Shown piece by piece: positions 7,817 through 15,741 of a DNA stretch of 64,000 nt; positions within the stretch are counted from its first letter, which is position 1, and each line of letters opens with the position of its first letter. Origin of the DNA: Pantoea cypripedii (lineage in GTDB: Bacteria > Pseudomonadota > Gammaproteobacteria > Enterobacterales > Enterobacteriaceae); NCBI RefSeq assembly GCF_011395035.1, contig NZ_CP024770.1, positions 1,205,389 to 1,269,388 of the forward strand, read 5' to 3'. A model generated the notes under the pieces. It worked only from the letters and a program-made list of their open reading frames with translations, had not been told where the DNA came from and ran no database searches. The position numbers were made by a program, and so were the translations under genes.

Positions 7817-8716
7817 ATGTTTAAAGATGATTTGGCCGATCTCAGTGTGTTTGCTTTGATTGCCGATGAACAAAATTTCTCCAAAGCGGCGATCAAACTG
7901 GGTCTGTCGCAATCAGCATTAAGTTACACCCTCAACAGATTAGAAGGGCGTTTAGGGGTTAAACTGCTCAACCGGACCACCCGAAGCGTCTCACCGACAC
8001 AGGCAGGGGAAAAGCTGCTTGGTACCTTAAGACCGGCATTAAATGCGATTGCCGATGAACTGATTTCGCTGGATCAGCTACGTGAACGACCTTCAGGGTT
8101 AATCAGAATCACGGCACCCAAATACCCGACGGAAAAGTATGTGCTGCCCGTGGTGAGCGCTATGCTGCAAAACCACCCTGAAGTTTCGTTTGAAATTGAT
8201 ATCAATGCCTCCCTGAAAAACATCATTGATGAGCGGTTCGATGCGGGGATTGCCTTACGCGAGCAGGTTGAAAAGGATATGGTGGCGATTCCGTTAGGCG
8301 GTGCGCTGCGCATGGCCATTGTGGCGACGCCTGATTACTTTATTGACAAGAAAATACCCCGTGAGCCAGGCGAATTAAACGATCACCGGTGCCTGGCCTA
8401 TCGCCGCGACTCAACCGGACGCATTTATGGTTGGGAGTTTGAAAAGCAGGATACTAAATATAAACACCGGATTGACGGGAATTTCACCGTTAACGATATC
8501 GACATTATGCTTAAGGCGGTGGGATCAGGAAAGTGGATCTGTTGCCTTCCTGAGCATTATGTTCTCGAAGCAATTAAGGCAGGAAAGTATGTTCAGGTTC
8601 TTGAAGACTGGTGCCCATATTTTTCGGGTTATACGCTCTACTATTCCGGACGAAAAGAATTAACTCTCGGGTTCAGACTGTTTATTGACATGATGAAAGA
8701 AGCCTGCCAGAGCTAA
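7817..8716 (+). CDS. LysR-family transcriptional regulator
   Basis: A 299-residue regulator. Residues 1-60 form the winged helix-turn-helix (FSKAAIKLGLSQSALSYTLNRLEGRLGVKLLNRTTR), followed by a linker helix and a periplasmic-binding-fold effector domain with GLIRITAPKYPTEKYVLPV and ERFDAGIALRE. The GIRLGE-like motif and YRRDSTGRIYGWEFEK region place it with the AaeR/DsdC-like group that governs neighbouring efflux or reductase genes. It is divergent from the DHA2 efflux gene and probably controls it and itself through the palindrome at 7729. The effector is unknown. Confidence 0.9.
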   Translation: MFKDDLADLSVFALIADEQNFSKAAIKLGLSQSALSYTLNRLEGRLGVKLLNRTTRSVSPTQAGEKLLGTLRPALNAIADELISLDQLRERPSGLIRITAPKYPTEKYVLPVVSAMLQNHPEVSFEIDINASLKNIIDERFDAGIALREQVEKDMVAIPLGGALRMAIVATPDYFIDKKIPREPGELNDHRCLAYRRDSTGRIYGWEFEKQDTKYKHRIDGNFTVNDIDIMLKAVGSGKWICCLPEHYVLEAIKAGKYVQVLEDWCPYFSGYTLYYSGRKELTLGFRLFIDMMKEACQS

Positions 8717-8737
8717 GCGACTATTTTGATAAAGGTC

Positions 8738-8759
8738 CCTGTGTTGATTTCAGCACAGG
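8738..8759 (+). terminator. Stem-loop after the LysR gene
   Basis: CCTGTGTTGA and TCAGCACAGG pair over ten positions with one G-T wobble and a two-base loop, 22 bases after the LysR stop. No T-run follows, so intrinsic termination is doubtful. Confidence 0.35.
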
Positions 8760-8950
8760 AGTCTTATGAGGTTAAGGGCAATACTAATCATTGCCTTCAT
8801 TATTGAGTTTTTTCATCGTTCTTATGAACTGCTCTGTAAAATAACAAACATGATATTTTTATTGGGTTGTGTTCTTTTTCGTATTTGCATCTGTCTGGAT
8901 GTTAACTCTGACTCATCGCTCACGTTATTACTTCCCTGTCACATCCGTGA

Positions 8951-9859
8951 TCAGCGCGGAAAGAGCGTTGCATCAGAAAAACAGGCGATCAGGTGGTCGT
9001 AAACGATGCGGGTCCGGGGAGGAACCGGGCCTGATTGTGTCCGATAGATCACCAGCTCCATCGGCGTGGGGGCGGCCTCCGCTAACACCTCAACTAAGCT
9101 GCCGCTCAACAAATGAGTCTCTGCCAGATAGCGCGGCATTTGCGTAAAGACCTTACCAGCAAGCGCCATTTCCAGCTCCGTTTCCGGGTCGTCACTGATA
9201 AAAACCGGGGCAGCGGGGACGAAGATTTCACCTTCGCGAAATATCCACGGCCAGGGTTTGCCACTTTTACGGTCCATCAGCAGGGACAATGGGCATCGCT
9301 CAAGGTCGTGTACTGCAACAATGTCAGGATAGCGACGGACGAGCGAGGGGCTGCAGACGGTGACTAATGGCACCGGGCTGACAACTTTCGCGATAAAGTT
9401 TTGATGCCTGACCCGACCCACGCGGATGCCAACATCAATTTGTGACGCAATGGCATCTGTCAGCTCATCTTCAAGGTGCAGCGACAGCGTCAGGTGTGGA
9501 TGTGTGGTCATCAGTTCATCCAGAAAGCGGGTCAGGTATAACCGGCCAATTGCCAGTGGCGCGGTGATCACCACCCGACCCGCTATCTCATTGACGGCCC
9601 CGGCGCTGCGTTTAGTGAAAACCCGTTCGAATTCATTGAGGGCTTTAGTGGCGTCCTGGCAGACTTCTGCACCAAAGGTTGTCAGATGCAGCTGACGGGT
9701 GCTGCGGTGAAACAGCGGTTCGCCAAGGAGATATTCCAGTTCCTGGATGGCGCGCGTCACTTTTTGCGGTGAGATCCCCAGCCGACTGGCGGCCTCACGG
9801 AAAGATTGCGCATCAGAGGCGGCCACGAAAATCCTGATCATCTCTGCGCGGTTCTGCAT
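8951..9859 (-). CDS. LysR-family transcriptional regulator
   Basis: A 302-residue regulator with the N-terminal helix-turn-helix at about residues 5-60 (FREAASRLGISPQKVTRAIQ) and effector-domain marks GRVVITAPLAIGRLYL and ASQIDVGIRVG. It is divergent from the SDR gene at 9971 with a 111-base gap, the usual arrangement for a LysR protein controlling its neighbour. Two aldo/keto reductase genes lie just beyond, and the regulator may respond to reactive carbonyl compounds. It is a separate subfamily from the LysR protein at 7817; the ligand is unknown. Confidence 0.88.
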   Translation of the reverse strand: MQNRAEMIRIFVAASDAQSFREAASRLGISPQKVTRAIQELEYLLGEPLFHRSTRQLHLTTFGAEVCQDATKALNEFERVFTKRSAGAVNEIAGRVVITAPLAIGRLYLTRFLDELMTTHPHLTLSLHLEDELTDAIASQIDVGIRVGRVRHQNFIAKVVSPVPLVTVCSPSLVRRYPDIVAVHDLERCPLSLLMDRKSGKPWPWIFREGEIFVPAAPVFISDDPETELEMALAGKVFTQMPRYLAETHLLSGSLVEVLAEAAPTPMELVIYRTQSGPVPPRTRIVYDHLIACFSDATLFPR

Positions 9860-9970
9860 CGAAATTATTCCATTATTGTGAATTCTTAAATCCTAACTCT
9901 TCCATATATTGAGATAAAGCGTTGTTGCATGATCGGTGGCGTCGAATGAACTCCACAACAGGAAAACATC

Positions 9971-10714
9971 ATGAAAGCAGGTATCGAAGGTAAAGTCGCG
10001 GTGATTACAGGTGCCAGCAGTGGCCTGGGTGAAGCAACAGCACGTCATCTGGCAGCACTGGGCGCAAAAGTGGTACTCGGTGCGCGTCGCATGGACAAAA
10101 TGACCACCATCGTTGAAGAAATTCGTACAAGTGGTGGAGAGGCCAGCGCGCTGGCAACCGATGTGACCCGCCGTGCCGATCTTGATGCCCTGGTCGCGCA
10201 TGCGGTGGCAGTTTTTGGTCGCGTTGACGTGATGATCAACAATGCGGGACTGATGGCGATTTCCCCCATCAGCGAGCTGCGTGTTGACGAGTGGGACAGC
10301 ATGATTGATATCAATATCAAGGGTGTGCTGTACGGCGTGGCTGCTGCTCTGCCTTTATTCCAGGCGCAGAAGTCCGGTCATTTCATCAACATCTCCTCGG
10401 TTGCTGGTATCAAAGTTTTCAGCCCGGGAGGTTCAGTGTATAGCGGGACCAAATATGCCGTCCGGGCGATTTCAGATGGCCTGCGTCATGAAGTGGGTGG
10501 AGATATCCGCACCACCACGATTGAACCGGGTGCGGTGGACTCGGAACTGAAATACGGGACATCCCATCAGTCCAGCTCAGAAGCGGTGCTGAATTTTTAT
10601 CAGCAGGCGATCCCGGCCGCGTCGGTTGCACGCGCCATTGCCTATGCGATTGAACAACCGGCGGATGTGGATATTAACGAAATCGTCCTGCGCCCGACGT
10701 CACAGGATTTCTAA
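9971..10714 (+). CDS. SDR family oxidoreductase (classical)
   Basis: A 247-residue NADP-type classical SDR. It contains TGASSGLGEATARHL at residues 12-26, the NNAG motif, catalytic Ser in ISSVAG and the YSGTK active-site pair (Tyr and Lys). An Arg after the first strand (GARRMDK) points to NADPH preference. Its C-terminal half (TTIEPGAVDSEL) matches the YdfG/clavulanate-dehydrogenase-like group that reduces small ketones and 3-hydroxy acids. It is divergent from a LysR gene and ends in a shared bidirectional terminator. Specific substrate unknown. Confidence 0.88.
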   Translation: MKAGIEGKVAVITGASSGLGEATARHLAALGAKVVLGARRMDKMTTIVEEIRTSGGEASALATDVTRRADLDALVAHAVAVFGRVDVMINNAGLMAISPISELRVDEWDSMIDINIKGVLYGVAAALPLFQAQKSGHFINISSVAGIKVFSPGGSVYSGTKYAVRAISDGLRHEVGGDIRTTTIEPGAVDSELKYGTSHQSSSEAVLNFYQQAIPAASVARAIAYAIEQPADVDINEIVLRPTSQDF

Positions 10715-10735
10715 TCGGACAGGTTGGGTAAATTT

Positions 10736-10760
10736 AATGGGGCTGATAACAGCCCCATTT
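10736..10760. terminator. Bidirectional terminator between convergent SDR and aldo/keto reductase genes
   Basis: AATGGGGCTG and CAGCCCCATT pair perfectly over ten bases with loop ATAA, followed by TTTGTTA on the plus strand and TTAAATTT on the minus strand. It lies 21 bases after the SDR stop and 20 bases beyond the stop of the minus-strand reductase. Confidence 0.75.
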
Positions 10761-10779
10761 TGTTATCGGTGAACGGGTC

Positions 10780-11769
10780 TTAGCGACCCACCCGGGACTG
10801 CAAATGCGCCGGATAACGTTCTCCGACAATTCTCACCGTTTCCAGCGCCTGGGTAATTTTCTCCATTTCAGCAGGCAGGAGAGAAACATCAACAGCAGCG
10901 AGGTTCTCTTCCAGCCGATGCAGTTTGGTGGTGCCGGGAATCGGCACAATCCAGGGTTTTTGCGCCAGCAGCCATGCCAGGGCAATTTGCGCCGGGGTGA
11001 CAGATTTTTCGGCTGCCAACGCCGTCAGCAACGTCACCAGTTGCTCATTCGCGGCAATCGCTTCTGCGGCGAAACGCGGTACTTTGCTGCGGAAATCGTT
11101 TTCGCCAAAGGTCGCTCCTGCCTTGATGGTTCCGGTCAGGAATCCTTTGCCGAGAGGGCTAAAGGGCACAAAGCCAATCCCCAGTTCTTCAAGCACCGGG
11201 ATGATTTCCTGCTCCGGCTCACGCCACCACATGGAATACTCGCTCTGCAATGCCGCTACCGGTTGTACCGCATGCGCACGGCGAATCGTGGCCGCTCCTG
11301 CTTCGGAAAGACCAAAGTGTTTGACCTTACCTTCCTGAATCAGATCTTTTACCGTACCGGCCACATCCTCAATGGGCACCGCCGGATCGACGCGGTGCTG
11401 ATAAAGCAGGTCGATAACGTCGGTTTGCAGGCGGCGTAATGATCCTTCCACCGCTGCCCGAATATGTTCAGGCCGGCTGTTCAGGATCTGCTGCTTATTG
11501 TCGTCGCCAAAGGTGAAACCAAATTTGGTGGCGATCACCACCTGATCACGGAAAGGTTTTAACGCTTCGCCGACCACTTCCTCATTGAGGTATGGGCCGT
11601 ACACCTCGGCGGTATCAAAAAAGGTCACGCCGCGTTCAACCGCTGAGCGGATAAGTTCAATAGCCTGTCGCGTATCGGTTGCCGGGCCGTAGCCGTGGCT
11701 GAGTCCCATACACCCCAGGCCCAGAGCGGAAACTTCGAGGCCAGAATGACCAAGCATACGTTTTTGCAT
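10780..11769 (-). CDS. Aldo/keto reductase (AKR13-like)
   Basis: NADP-dependent aldehyde/ketone reductase of 329 residues with a TIM-barrel fold. The catalytic tetrad is visible: Asp in FFDTAEVYG, Tyr in the same motif, Lys in IATKFGF and His in YQHRVDP. The signature GLGCMGLSHGYG near the N-terminus and the C-terminal PIPGTTKLHRLEENL are typical of the YajO/auxin-induced-protein-like group. It is separated from the upstream aldo/keto reductase by 24 bases and is probably co-transcribed with it. A role in reducing methylglyoxal-like or plant-derived carbonyls is inferred. Confidence 0.9.
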   Translation of the reverse strand: MQKRMLGHSGLEVSALGLGCMGLSHGYGPATDTRQAIELIRSAVERGVTFFDTAEVYGPYLNEEVVGEALKPFRDQVVIATKFGFTFGDDNKQQILNSRPEHIRAAVEGSLRRLQTDVIDLLYQHRVDPAVPIEDVAGTVKDLIQEGKVKHFGLSEAGAATIRRAHAVQPVAALQSEYSMWWREPEQEIIPVLEELGIGFVPFSPLGKGFLTGTIKAGATFGENDFRSKVPRFAAEAIAANEQLVTLLTALAAEKSVTPAQIALAWLLAQKPWIVPIPGTTKLHRLEENLAAVDVSLLPAEMEKITQALETVRIVGERYPAHLQSRVGR

Positions 11770-11793
11770 CAGGTGACTCCTCGTGACGATGGG

Positions 11794-12645
11794 TTAAACG
11801 TCAAGTTTGCGTTTTGTCAGCCATTCCACCATCGCCGGGTCGCGATGAGAGAAGAAGGCACTGGTTGCAGTATCCAGCGCGGTGATTTGCAGCATTTCCT
11901 GGTCAGTGAGGGCAAAATCGAGGACGCTGATGTTTTCTGCCATGCGTGACTTGCGCACGGTTTTTGCCAGCGAAACCACGCCCCGCTGAAAAATCCAGCG
12001 CAGCACCACCTGACCTACGCTCTTGCCGTACTTTTCACCGATGACGGTCAGCAGCGGATGCTGGAACAGACCATTACGACCTTCGGCAAAGGGGGCCCAG
12101 GCTTCGGGTTCAATACCCCGGCTTTTCATCCAGGGAACGGCATGTAACTGCTGATGGAATGGATTAACTTCAATCTGATTAACCGCGGGAACGACGTTAT
12201 TGAATGCCATCAGGTCGGCCAGCCGGTCTGGCTGAAAGTTGCTGACACCGATCGCGCGGATTTTACCGGCCTGCTGCAATTCCTCCATGGCGCGCCACGC
12301 GCCGTGAACGTCGCCATAGGGTTGGTGGATTAAATAAAGGTCGACATAGTCCAGCTGGAGCCGGTTAAGGGAGCGCTCAAACTGGGCTTTCGCTCCTTCG
12401 TAGCTGGCATCCCCCAACCATAACTTGGTGGTGATGAACAGGTCAGCACGCGGCATGCCGCTCTGCCGGATGGCATTACCTACCTGGGTCTCATTCTGGT
12501 ACGAGGCGGCGGTATCGATCAGGCGGTAGCCGGTTTCAATCGCATCGATAACAGAACGTTCGCATTCTGCCGCATCGGTCATCTGGAATACGCCAAAGCC
12601 CAGCAGGGGCATGTCGATTCCGTTATTCAGTTTTACTGCCTGCAT
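11794..12645 (-). CDS. Aldo/keto reductase (AKR5 / DkgA-like)
   Basis: A 283-residue reductase from a second aldo/keto subgroup. Catalytic residues sit in LIDTAASYQNE (Asp, Tyr), TTKLWL (Lys) and LIHQPYGD (His), and GVSNFQPDRLADL and the C-terminal KTVRKSRMAENI form the cofactor site. It matches the 2,5-diketo-gluconate reductase/prostaglandin-F-synthase-like branch, which also reduces methylglyoxal. The start at 12645 has GGAAAA upstream. It is the first gene of a two-gene reductase operon, with an ATGAA-N5-TTCAT site 80 bases upstream. Confidence 0.9.
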   Translation of the reverse strand: MQAVKLNNGIDMPLLGFGVFQMTDAAECERSVIDAIETGYRLIDTAASYQNETQVGNAIRQSGMPRADLFITTKLWLGDASYEGAKAQFERSLNRLQLDYVDLYLIHQPYGDVHGAWRAMEELQQAGKIRAIGVSNFQPDRLADLMAFNNVVPAVNQIEVNPFHQQLHAVPWMKSRGIEPEAWAPFAEGRNGLFQHPLLTVIGEKYGKSVGQVVLRWIFQRGVVSLAKTVRKSRMAENISVLDFALTDQEMLQITALDTATSAFFSHRDPAMVEWLTKRKLDV

Positions 12646-12725
12646 GATGTTTTCCTTCGCGTTGATTGAGGAAAAGCATAACGCGGAATGATTTATTCAA
12701 TTAGGCATAAAATCCGCTAGGGTTA

Positions 12726-12740
12726 ATGAATATGGTTCAT
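12726..12740. promoter_or_regulatory. Inverted repeat ATGAA-N5-TTCAT upstream of the reductase operon
   Basis: The arms and spacing equal the core of the operator at 7729-7747. It sits 80 bases before the start of the aldo/keto reductase operon and fits the LysR T-N11-A pattern. One LysR regulator of this region could act at both sites. Confidence 0.5.
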
Positions 12741-12772
12741 AAATAACAAAGACAAAATTTTTTTCACCTTGC

Positions 12773-12800
12773 GGGAATAAACCTTCCGCCCATGCGTCTT
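12773..12800 (+). promoter_or_regulatory. Candidate ECF sigma promoter of the catalase/b561/sigma operon
   Basis: GGGAATAA at 12773-12780 and CGTCTT at 12795-12800 are separated by 14 bases, a pattern resembling -35/-10 elements read by ECF sigma factors (GGAA-type -35, CGTC-type -10). It ends 20 bases before the first start codon. Since the operon encodes its own ECF sigma factor, autoregulation is the natural reading. The assignment is by pattern only. Confidence 0.5.
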
Positions 12801-12820
12801 ATGCGCTCATTGTAAGCAGG

Positions 12821-13888
12821 GTGAGCAAAAAAATGATTCCAACTCCACTTTCTACCGGCCAGAAAATGCGGCGGCTGTTGCTGATTGGCCTGGTTCCACT
12901 GGTCTTAATCGTGTTGTTTCTGTGGGCGGGTGGCTGGCTGACGCCTGAACGCCTGACGTCCGACAAACTGGTCGCGGTGCTGCAAAAAGCGGGTGGCGAC
13001 CATCCAGGCTATCGGCGCAATCATGCGAAAGGGATCTGCGTGATCGGTAATTTTGTCTCCAGCGGCAATGCCAGCACCTTATCGCGTGCGGCGATCTTTG
13101 CGCCTGGAGAATCACAGGTAACCGGACGTTTTGCTATCGCCGGAGGCAATCCAGCCGCGCCGGATTATGCGGTGCCGGTACGCAGTATGGCGTTAGCGTT
13201 TCAGCTGGCGGATGGCGAGCAATGGCGCACGGGCATGAATGCCATGCCGCTGTTTCCGGTCGCGACGCCGGAAGGCTTTTATGCGCTGCAAACCGCAACC
13301 TTGCCGGATCCGGCCACCGGCAAGCCTGATCCGCAAAAAGTGGCGGCGTTCGTCAGTCAGCATCCTGAGTTTAAGGCGTTTGCCGCCTGGGCAAAAAGCT
13401 ATACCCCGTCTTCCAGCTGGGCCAGCGATCGCTTCAACAGCCTGAATGCGTTCCGATTTGTTGATAAAGCGGGTAACGCACATCTGGTGCGCTGGAGCAT
13501 GATGCCGCATACCGAATATCAGCCAATCAGCGCGGCGGATAAAGCAGACAAAAATTTCCTCCAGCAGGACATTGAAAAACGTCTGGGGCAGGGTCCGCTG
13601 AAATGGGATCTGGTGATCACCGTGGCACAGCCGGGTGATGATGGCAGCAATGCGACCAAAGTCTGGCCTGCCGATCGTCAAACCATCAACGCCGGTACGT
13701 TAGTGTTAACACGCGCCGTTCCTCAGCAGCAGGGGCCGTGTAATGACATCAATTACGATCCGCTCATTCTTCCTGATGGCATCGCAGCATCAGACGATCC
13801 TTTACTCAATGCGCGTTCAGCAGCCTATGCCAAATCCTATAATCTGCGCACGCGTGAACAGTCTCAACAGGCGGGAACGCACTTATGA
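12821..13888 (+). CDS. Membrane-anchored catalase-like haem protein (SrpA family)
   Basis: A 355-residue catalase-related peroxidase. It starts with a cytoplasmic tail and one membrane segment (LLLIGLVPLVLIVLFLWAGGW, residues about 18-38), then a haem-fold domain. GYRRNHAKGICVIGNF holds the distal His region and RSMALAF, RFNSLNAFRFVDKAGN and WSMMPHTEY follow the compact catalase fold. Such proteins are about half the size of classical catalases and act in the periplasm. Start is ambiguous: GTG at 12821 or ATG at 12833; AGCAGG lies before both. The stop overlaps the cytochrome b561 start, and pairing with b561 and a sigma/anti-sigma couple is a recurring arrangement thought to answer peroxide or singlet-oxygen stress. 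Confidence 0.88.
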   Translation: MSKKMIPTPLSTGQKMRRLLLIGLVPLVLIVLFLWAGGWLTPERLTSDKLVAVLQKAGGDHPGYRRNHAKGICVIGNFVSSGNASTLSRAAIFAPGESQVTGRFAIAGGNPAAPDYAVPVRSMALAFQLADGEQWRTGMNAMPLFPVATPEGFYALQTATLPDPATGKPDPQKVAAFVSQHPEFKAFAAWAKSYTPSSSWASDRFNSLNAFRFVDKAGNAHLVRWSMMPHTEYQPISAADKADKNFLQQDIEKRLGQGPLKWDLVITVAQPGDDGSNATKVWPADRQTINAGTLVLTRAVPQQQGPCNDINYDPLILPDGIAASDDPLLNARSAAYAKSYNLRTREQSQQAGTHL

Positions 13889-14424
13889 AACAGGTCAGCT
13901 CTTTTCACCCTGCGCTGCGCATTATTCACTGGTTAATGGCGGCGGCAATTATGGCAATGTTGTTTATTGGTGTGGCGATGGTGGCAACGGTGTCTTCACT
14001 GCATAGCCTGCTGGTGGAGATACATAAACCGCTGGGAGTGATGATCCTGGTGCTGGTGTTTGTGCGCCTGTGGTTGCGCTTTTATACTGGTACGCCTGCG
14101 TTGCCGTCCTCGATCCCTGGCTGGCAGCGAGGCATGGCGCATCTGTCGCACTGGGCGTTGTATGCGATGATGCTGATTCAGCCATTGATTGGCTGGGCGA
14201 TGCTGTCAGCGGCGGGATACCCGGTTTCTTTAGGCGGCAGCGTGGTTCTGCCGCCGATCCTGCCGGTGGATAATGACTGGTATGCCATACTTCGTCCTCT
14301 CCATACCGTGGTGGCGCTGGTGCTGTTTCTTACGGTGATGCTGCACCTGGCTGCGGCGTTATTCCATGCATTGGTGCTGCGCGATGGGGTGTTTGAAAGT
14401 ATGTCAGGCACCCGCAGACGCTAA
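13885..14424 (+). CDS. Cytochrome b561
   Basis: A 179-residue inner-membrane di-haem cytochrome with four predicted helices. Likely haem-ligand His residues are in RIIHWLMA (helix 1), HWALYAMMLIQPLIGW (helix 2), LRPLHTVVALVLF (helix 3) and MLHLAAALFHALV (helix 4). It passes quinol electrons to a periplasmic partner. ATG overlaps the preceding stop (ATGA), so the catalase-like protein is the obvious electron acceptor, making a quinol-fed peroxide reductase plausible. Confidence 0.92.
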   Translation: MKQVSSFHPALRIIHWLMAAAIMAMLFIGVAMVATVSSLHSLLVEIHKPLGVMILVLVFVRLWLRFYTGTPALPSSIPGWQRGMAHLSHWALYAMMLIQPLIGWAMLSAAGYPVSLGGSVVLPPILPVDNDWYAILRPLHTVVALVLFLTVMLHLAAALFHALVLRDGVFESMSGTRRR

Positions 14425-14433
14425 AGGATCCCC

Positions 14434-14943
14434 ATGTCACAGCTCACTGATGATGAAATCCGGCAGGTAATGCCGCATCTGGAACGATTTGCGTTGTGGC
14501 TGACCCGCAATCCGCACAGTGCTGAGGATTTAGTACAAAACTGTCTGGCGAAAGCGTTAACCCGCGAGCGGCAGAGCGAAGGGGAACAAAGCCTGCGCGC
14601 CTGGCTGTTTTCCATCCTTTACCGGCAATTTATCGATGGTGAACGGCGGCGCAAACGTTATATGAAGCTGCTGACTTTTTTTACCGGTGAGGAGATGTTT
14701 GCGCAATCCAGTGAGGCGATGGCCATTGCTGACGATACGCTGGCGGTGTTTGCCGCGTTGCCCACCGATTATCGCGTCGTATTATTGCTGGTGAGCGTCG
14801 AGGGCCTGAGCTATAAAGAGGCGGCCGAAACACTGGATATCCCGCTGGGGACCGTGATGTCGCGGCTCTCAAGGGGGCGTAAGCTGCTGCATGAGCAATT
14901 AGAAGGTAAGGCGACGCCGTTACCGCTGAGGAGACTGAAATGA
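14434..14943 (+). CDS. RNA polymerase ECF-type sigma factor
   Basis: A 169-residue two-domain sigma factor. Region 2 is seen in LTRNPHSAEDLVQNCLAKAL and the following basic stretch, and region 4 in YKEAAETLDIPLGTVMSRLSRGRKLL. No regions 1 or 3 are present, which defines the ECF class. It overlaps the next gene (ATGA), a membrane anti-sigma factor, and lies behind catalase and b561 genes. It should direct transcription from the GGGAATAA/CGTCTT promoter upstream of the operon. Confidence 0.92.
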   Translation: MSQLTDDEIRQVMPHLERFALWLTRNPHSAEDLVQNCLAKALTRERQSEGEQSLRAWLFSILYRQFIDGERRRKRYMKLLTFFTGEEMFAQSSEAMAIADDTLAVFAALPTDYRVVLLLVSVEGLSYKEAAETLDIPLGTVMSRLSRGRKLLHEQLEGKATPLPLRRLK

Positions 14944-15686
14944 CTTTGCCACCGGATGAAAACGATCTCCATGCCTGGATGGATGGCGAGGCGGATGAAG
15001 CAACGGCAGAGAAAGTGGAACGTTATCTGCAGGCGAATCCAGAGGCAGCCGCGCAGGTTGCTGGCTGGCGTGCTGACGCGCAGCAATTACGCCAGGCAAT
15101 GAGTCGGCAGACCTGGGCTTTTGAACGGCCCAATCCGCAACATCTGCGGCGTCGGATGCGACAGCAGCGCTTACGCCAGCTGTCGATGGCTTTTATGCTG
15201 GTGGTGGCGGTGAGTATCGGCGGCTTCGCTGGCTGGCAGCTGAAAGACGCGCAGGTCACGGTTGCGCCTCAACCGATGGAAGACGCGGTGCAGGCTTATA
15301 AGATCTTCGATAATCAGACGCAAACGCCGATGGATGTGGTGGCAAGCCAGCATGCGGAGCTGACCAGCTGGGTGGCGCGCTATTTTATTAACGGAAATCC
15401 ACCGCCCAACCTTGAACAGTTTGGTTTTAAATTGGTGGGCGCACGTCTGATGGCGACGGCGCAAGGGCCAGCCGCACTGATTATGTATCAGGATCCGCAA
15501 GGGACAAGGGTGGGCTGGTATATCCGGCCAGTCGAGCCGGTTAAATTGCCGCACGGACAGCGCCAGGCCGAAGACGTGCTGGCGCAATACTGGAGCGACC
15601 AGCACTACAACTACGCGCTGGTCACGCCGGCTAATTCATCTGGCGTGGACGGGCTGCGTAAAGCGGTATCGCTGGCGACCAGTTAG
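14940..15686 (+). CDS. Membrane anti-sigma factor
   Basis: A 248-residue protein with an acidic cytoplasmic N-terminus (DLHAWMDGEADEATAEKVERY), one membrane helix at about residues 80-100 (SMAFMLVVAVSIGGFAGWQL) and a periplasmic domain of about 140 residues. The N-terminal ASD-like helical part would bind the sigma factor; the zinc motif HxxxCxxC is not present. The start overlaps the sigma gene stop, and the C-terminal domain would sense periplasmic oxidants or the state of the catalase-like protein. The family is clear; the signal is inferred. Confidence 0.88.
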   Translation: MTLPPDENDLHAWMDGEADEATAEKVERYLQANPEAAAQVAGWRADAQQLRQAMSRQTWAFERPNPQHLRRRMRQQRLRQLSMAFMLVVAVSIGGFAGWQLKDAQVTVAPQPMEDAVQAYKIFDNQTQTPMDVVASQHAELTSWVARYFINGNPPPNLEQFGFKLVGARLMATAQGPAALIMYQDPQGTRVGWYIRPVEPVKLPHGQRQAEDVLAQYWSDQHYNYALVTPANSSGVDGLRKAVSLATS

Positions 15687-15697
15687 GGGAACGCGGT

Positions 15698-15715
15698 GGC
15701 GCGATAAATCGCGCC
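15698..15715 (+). terminator. GC-rich stem-loop between convergent genes
   Basis: GGCGCGAT and ATCGCGCC form a perfect 8-base stem with a two-base centre, 12 bases after the anti-sigma stop and 27 before the end of the giant minus-strand gene. No T-run is present, so it may only slow polymerase. Confidence 0.4.
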
Positions 15716-15741
15716 GCTTCGAAAACGTGTCGATGCTTACT

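Noticed and set aside
8766..9002. 78-codon plus-strand frame after the first LysR gene
   Set aside because: Overlaps the end of the second LysR gene, shows no homology-like pattern and no clear ribosome site.
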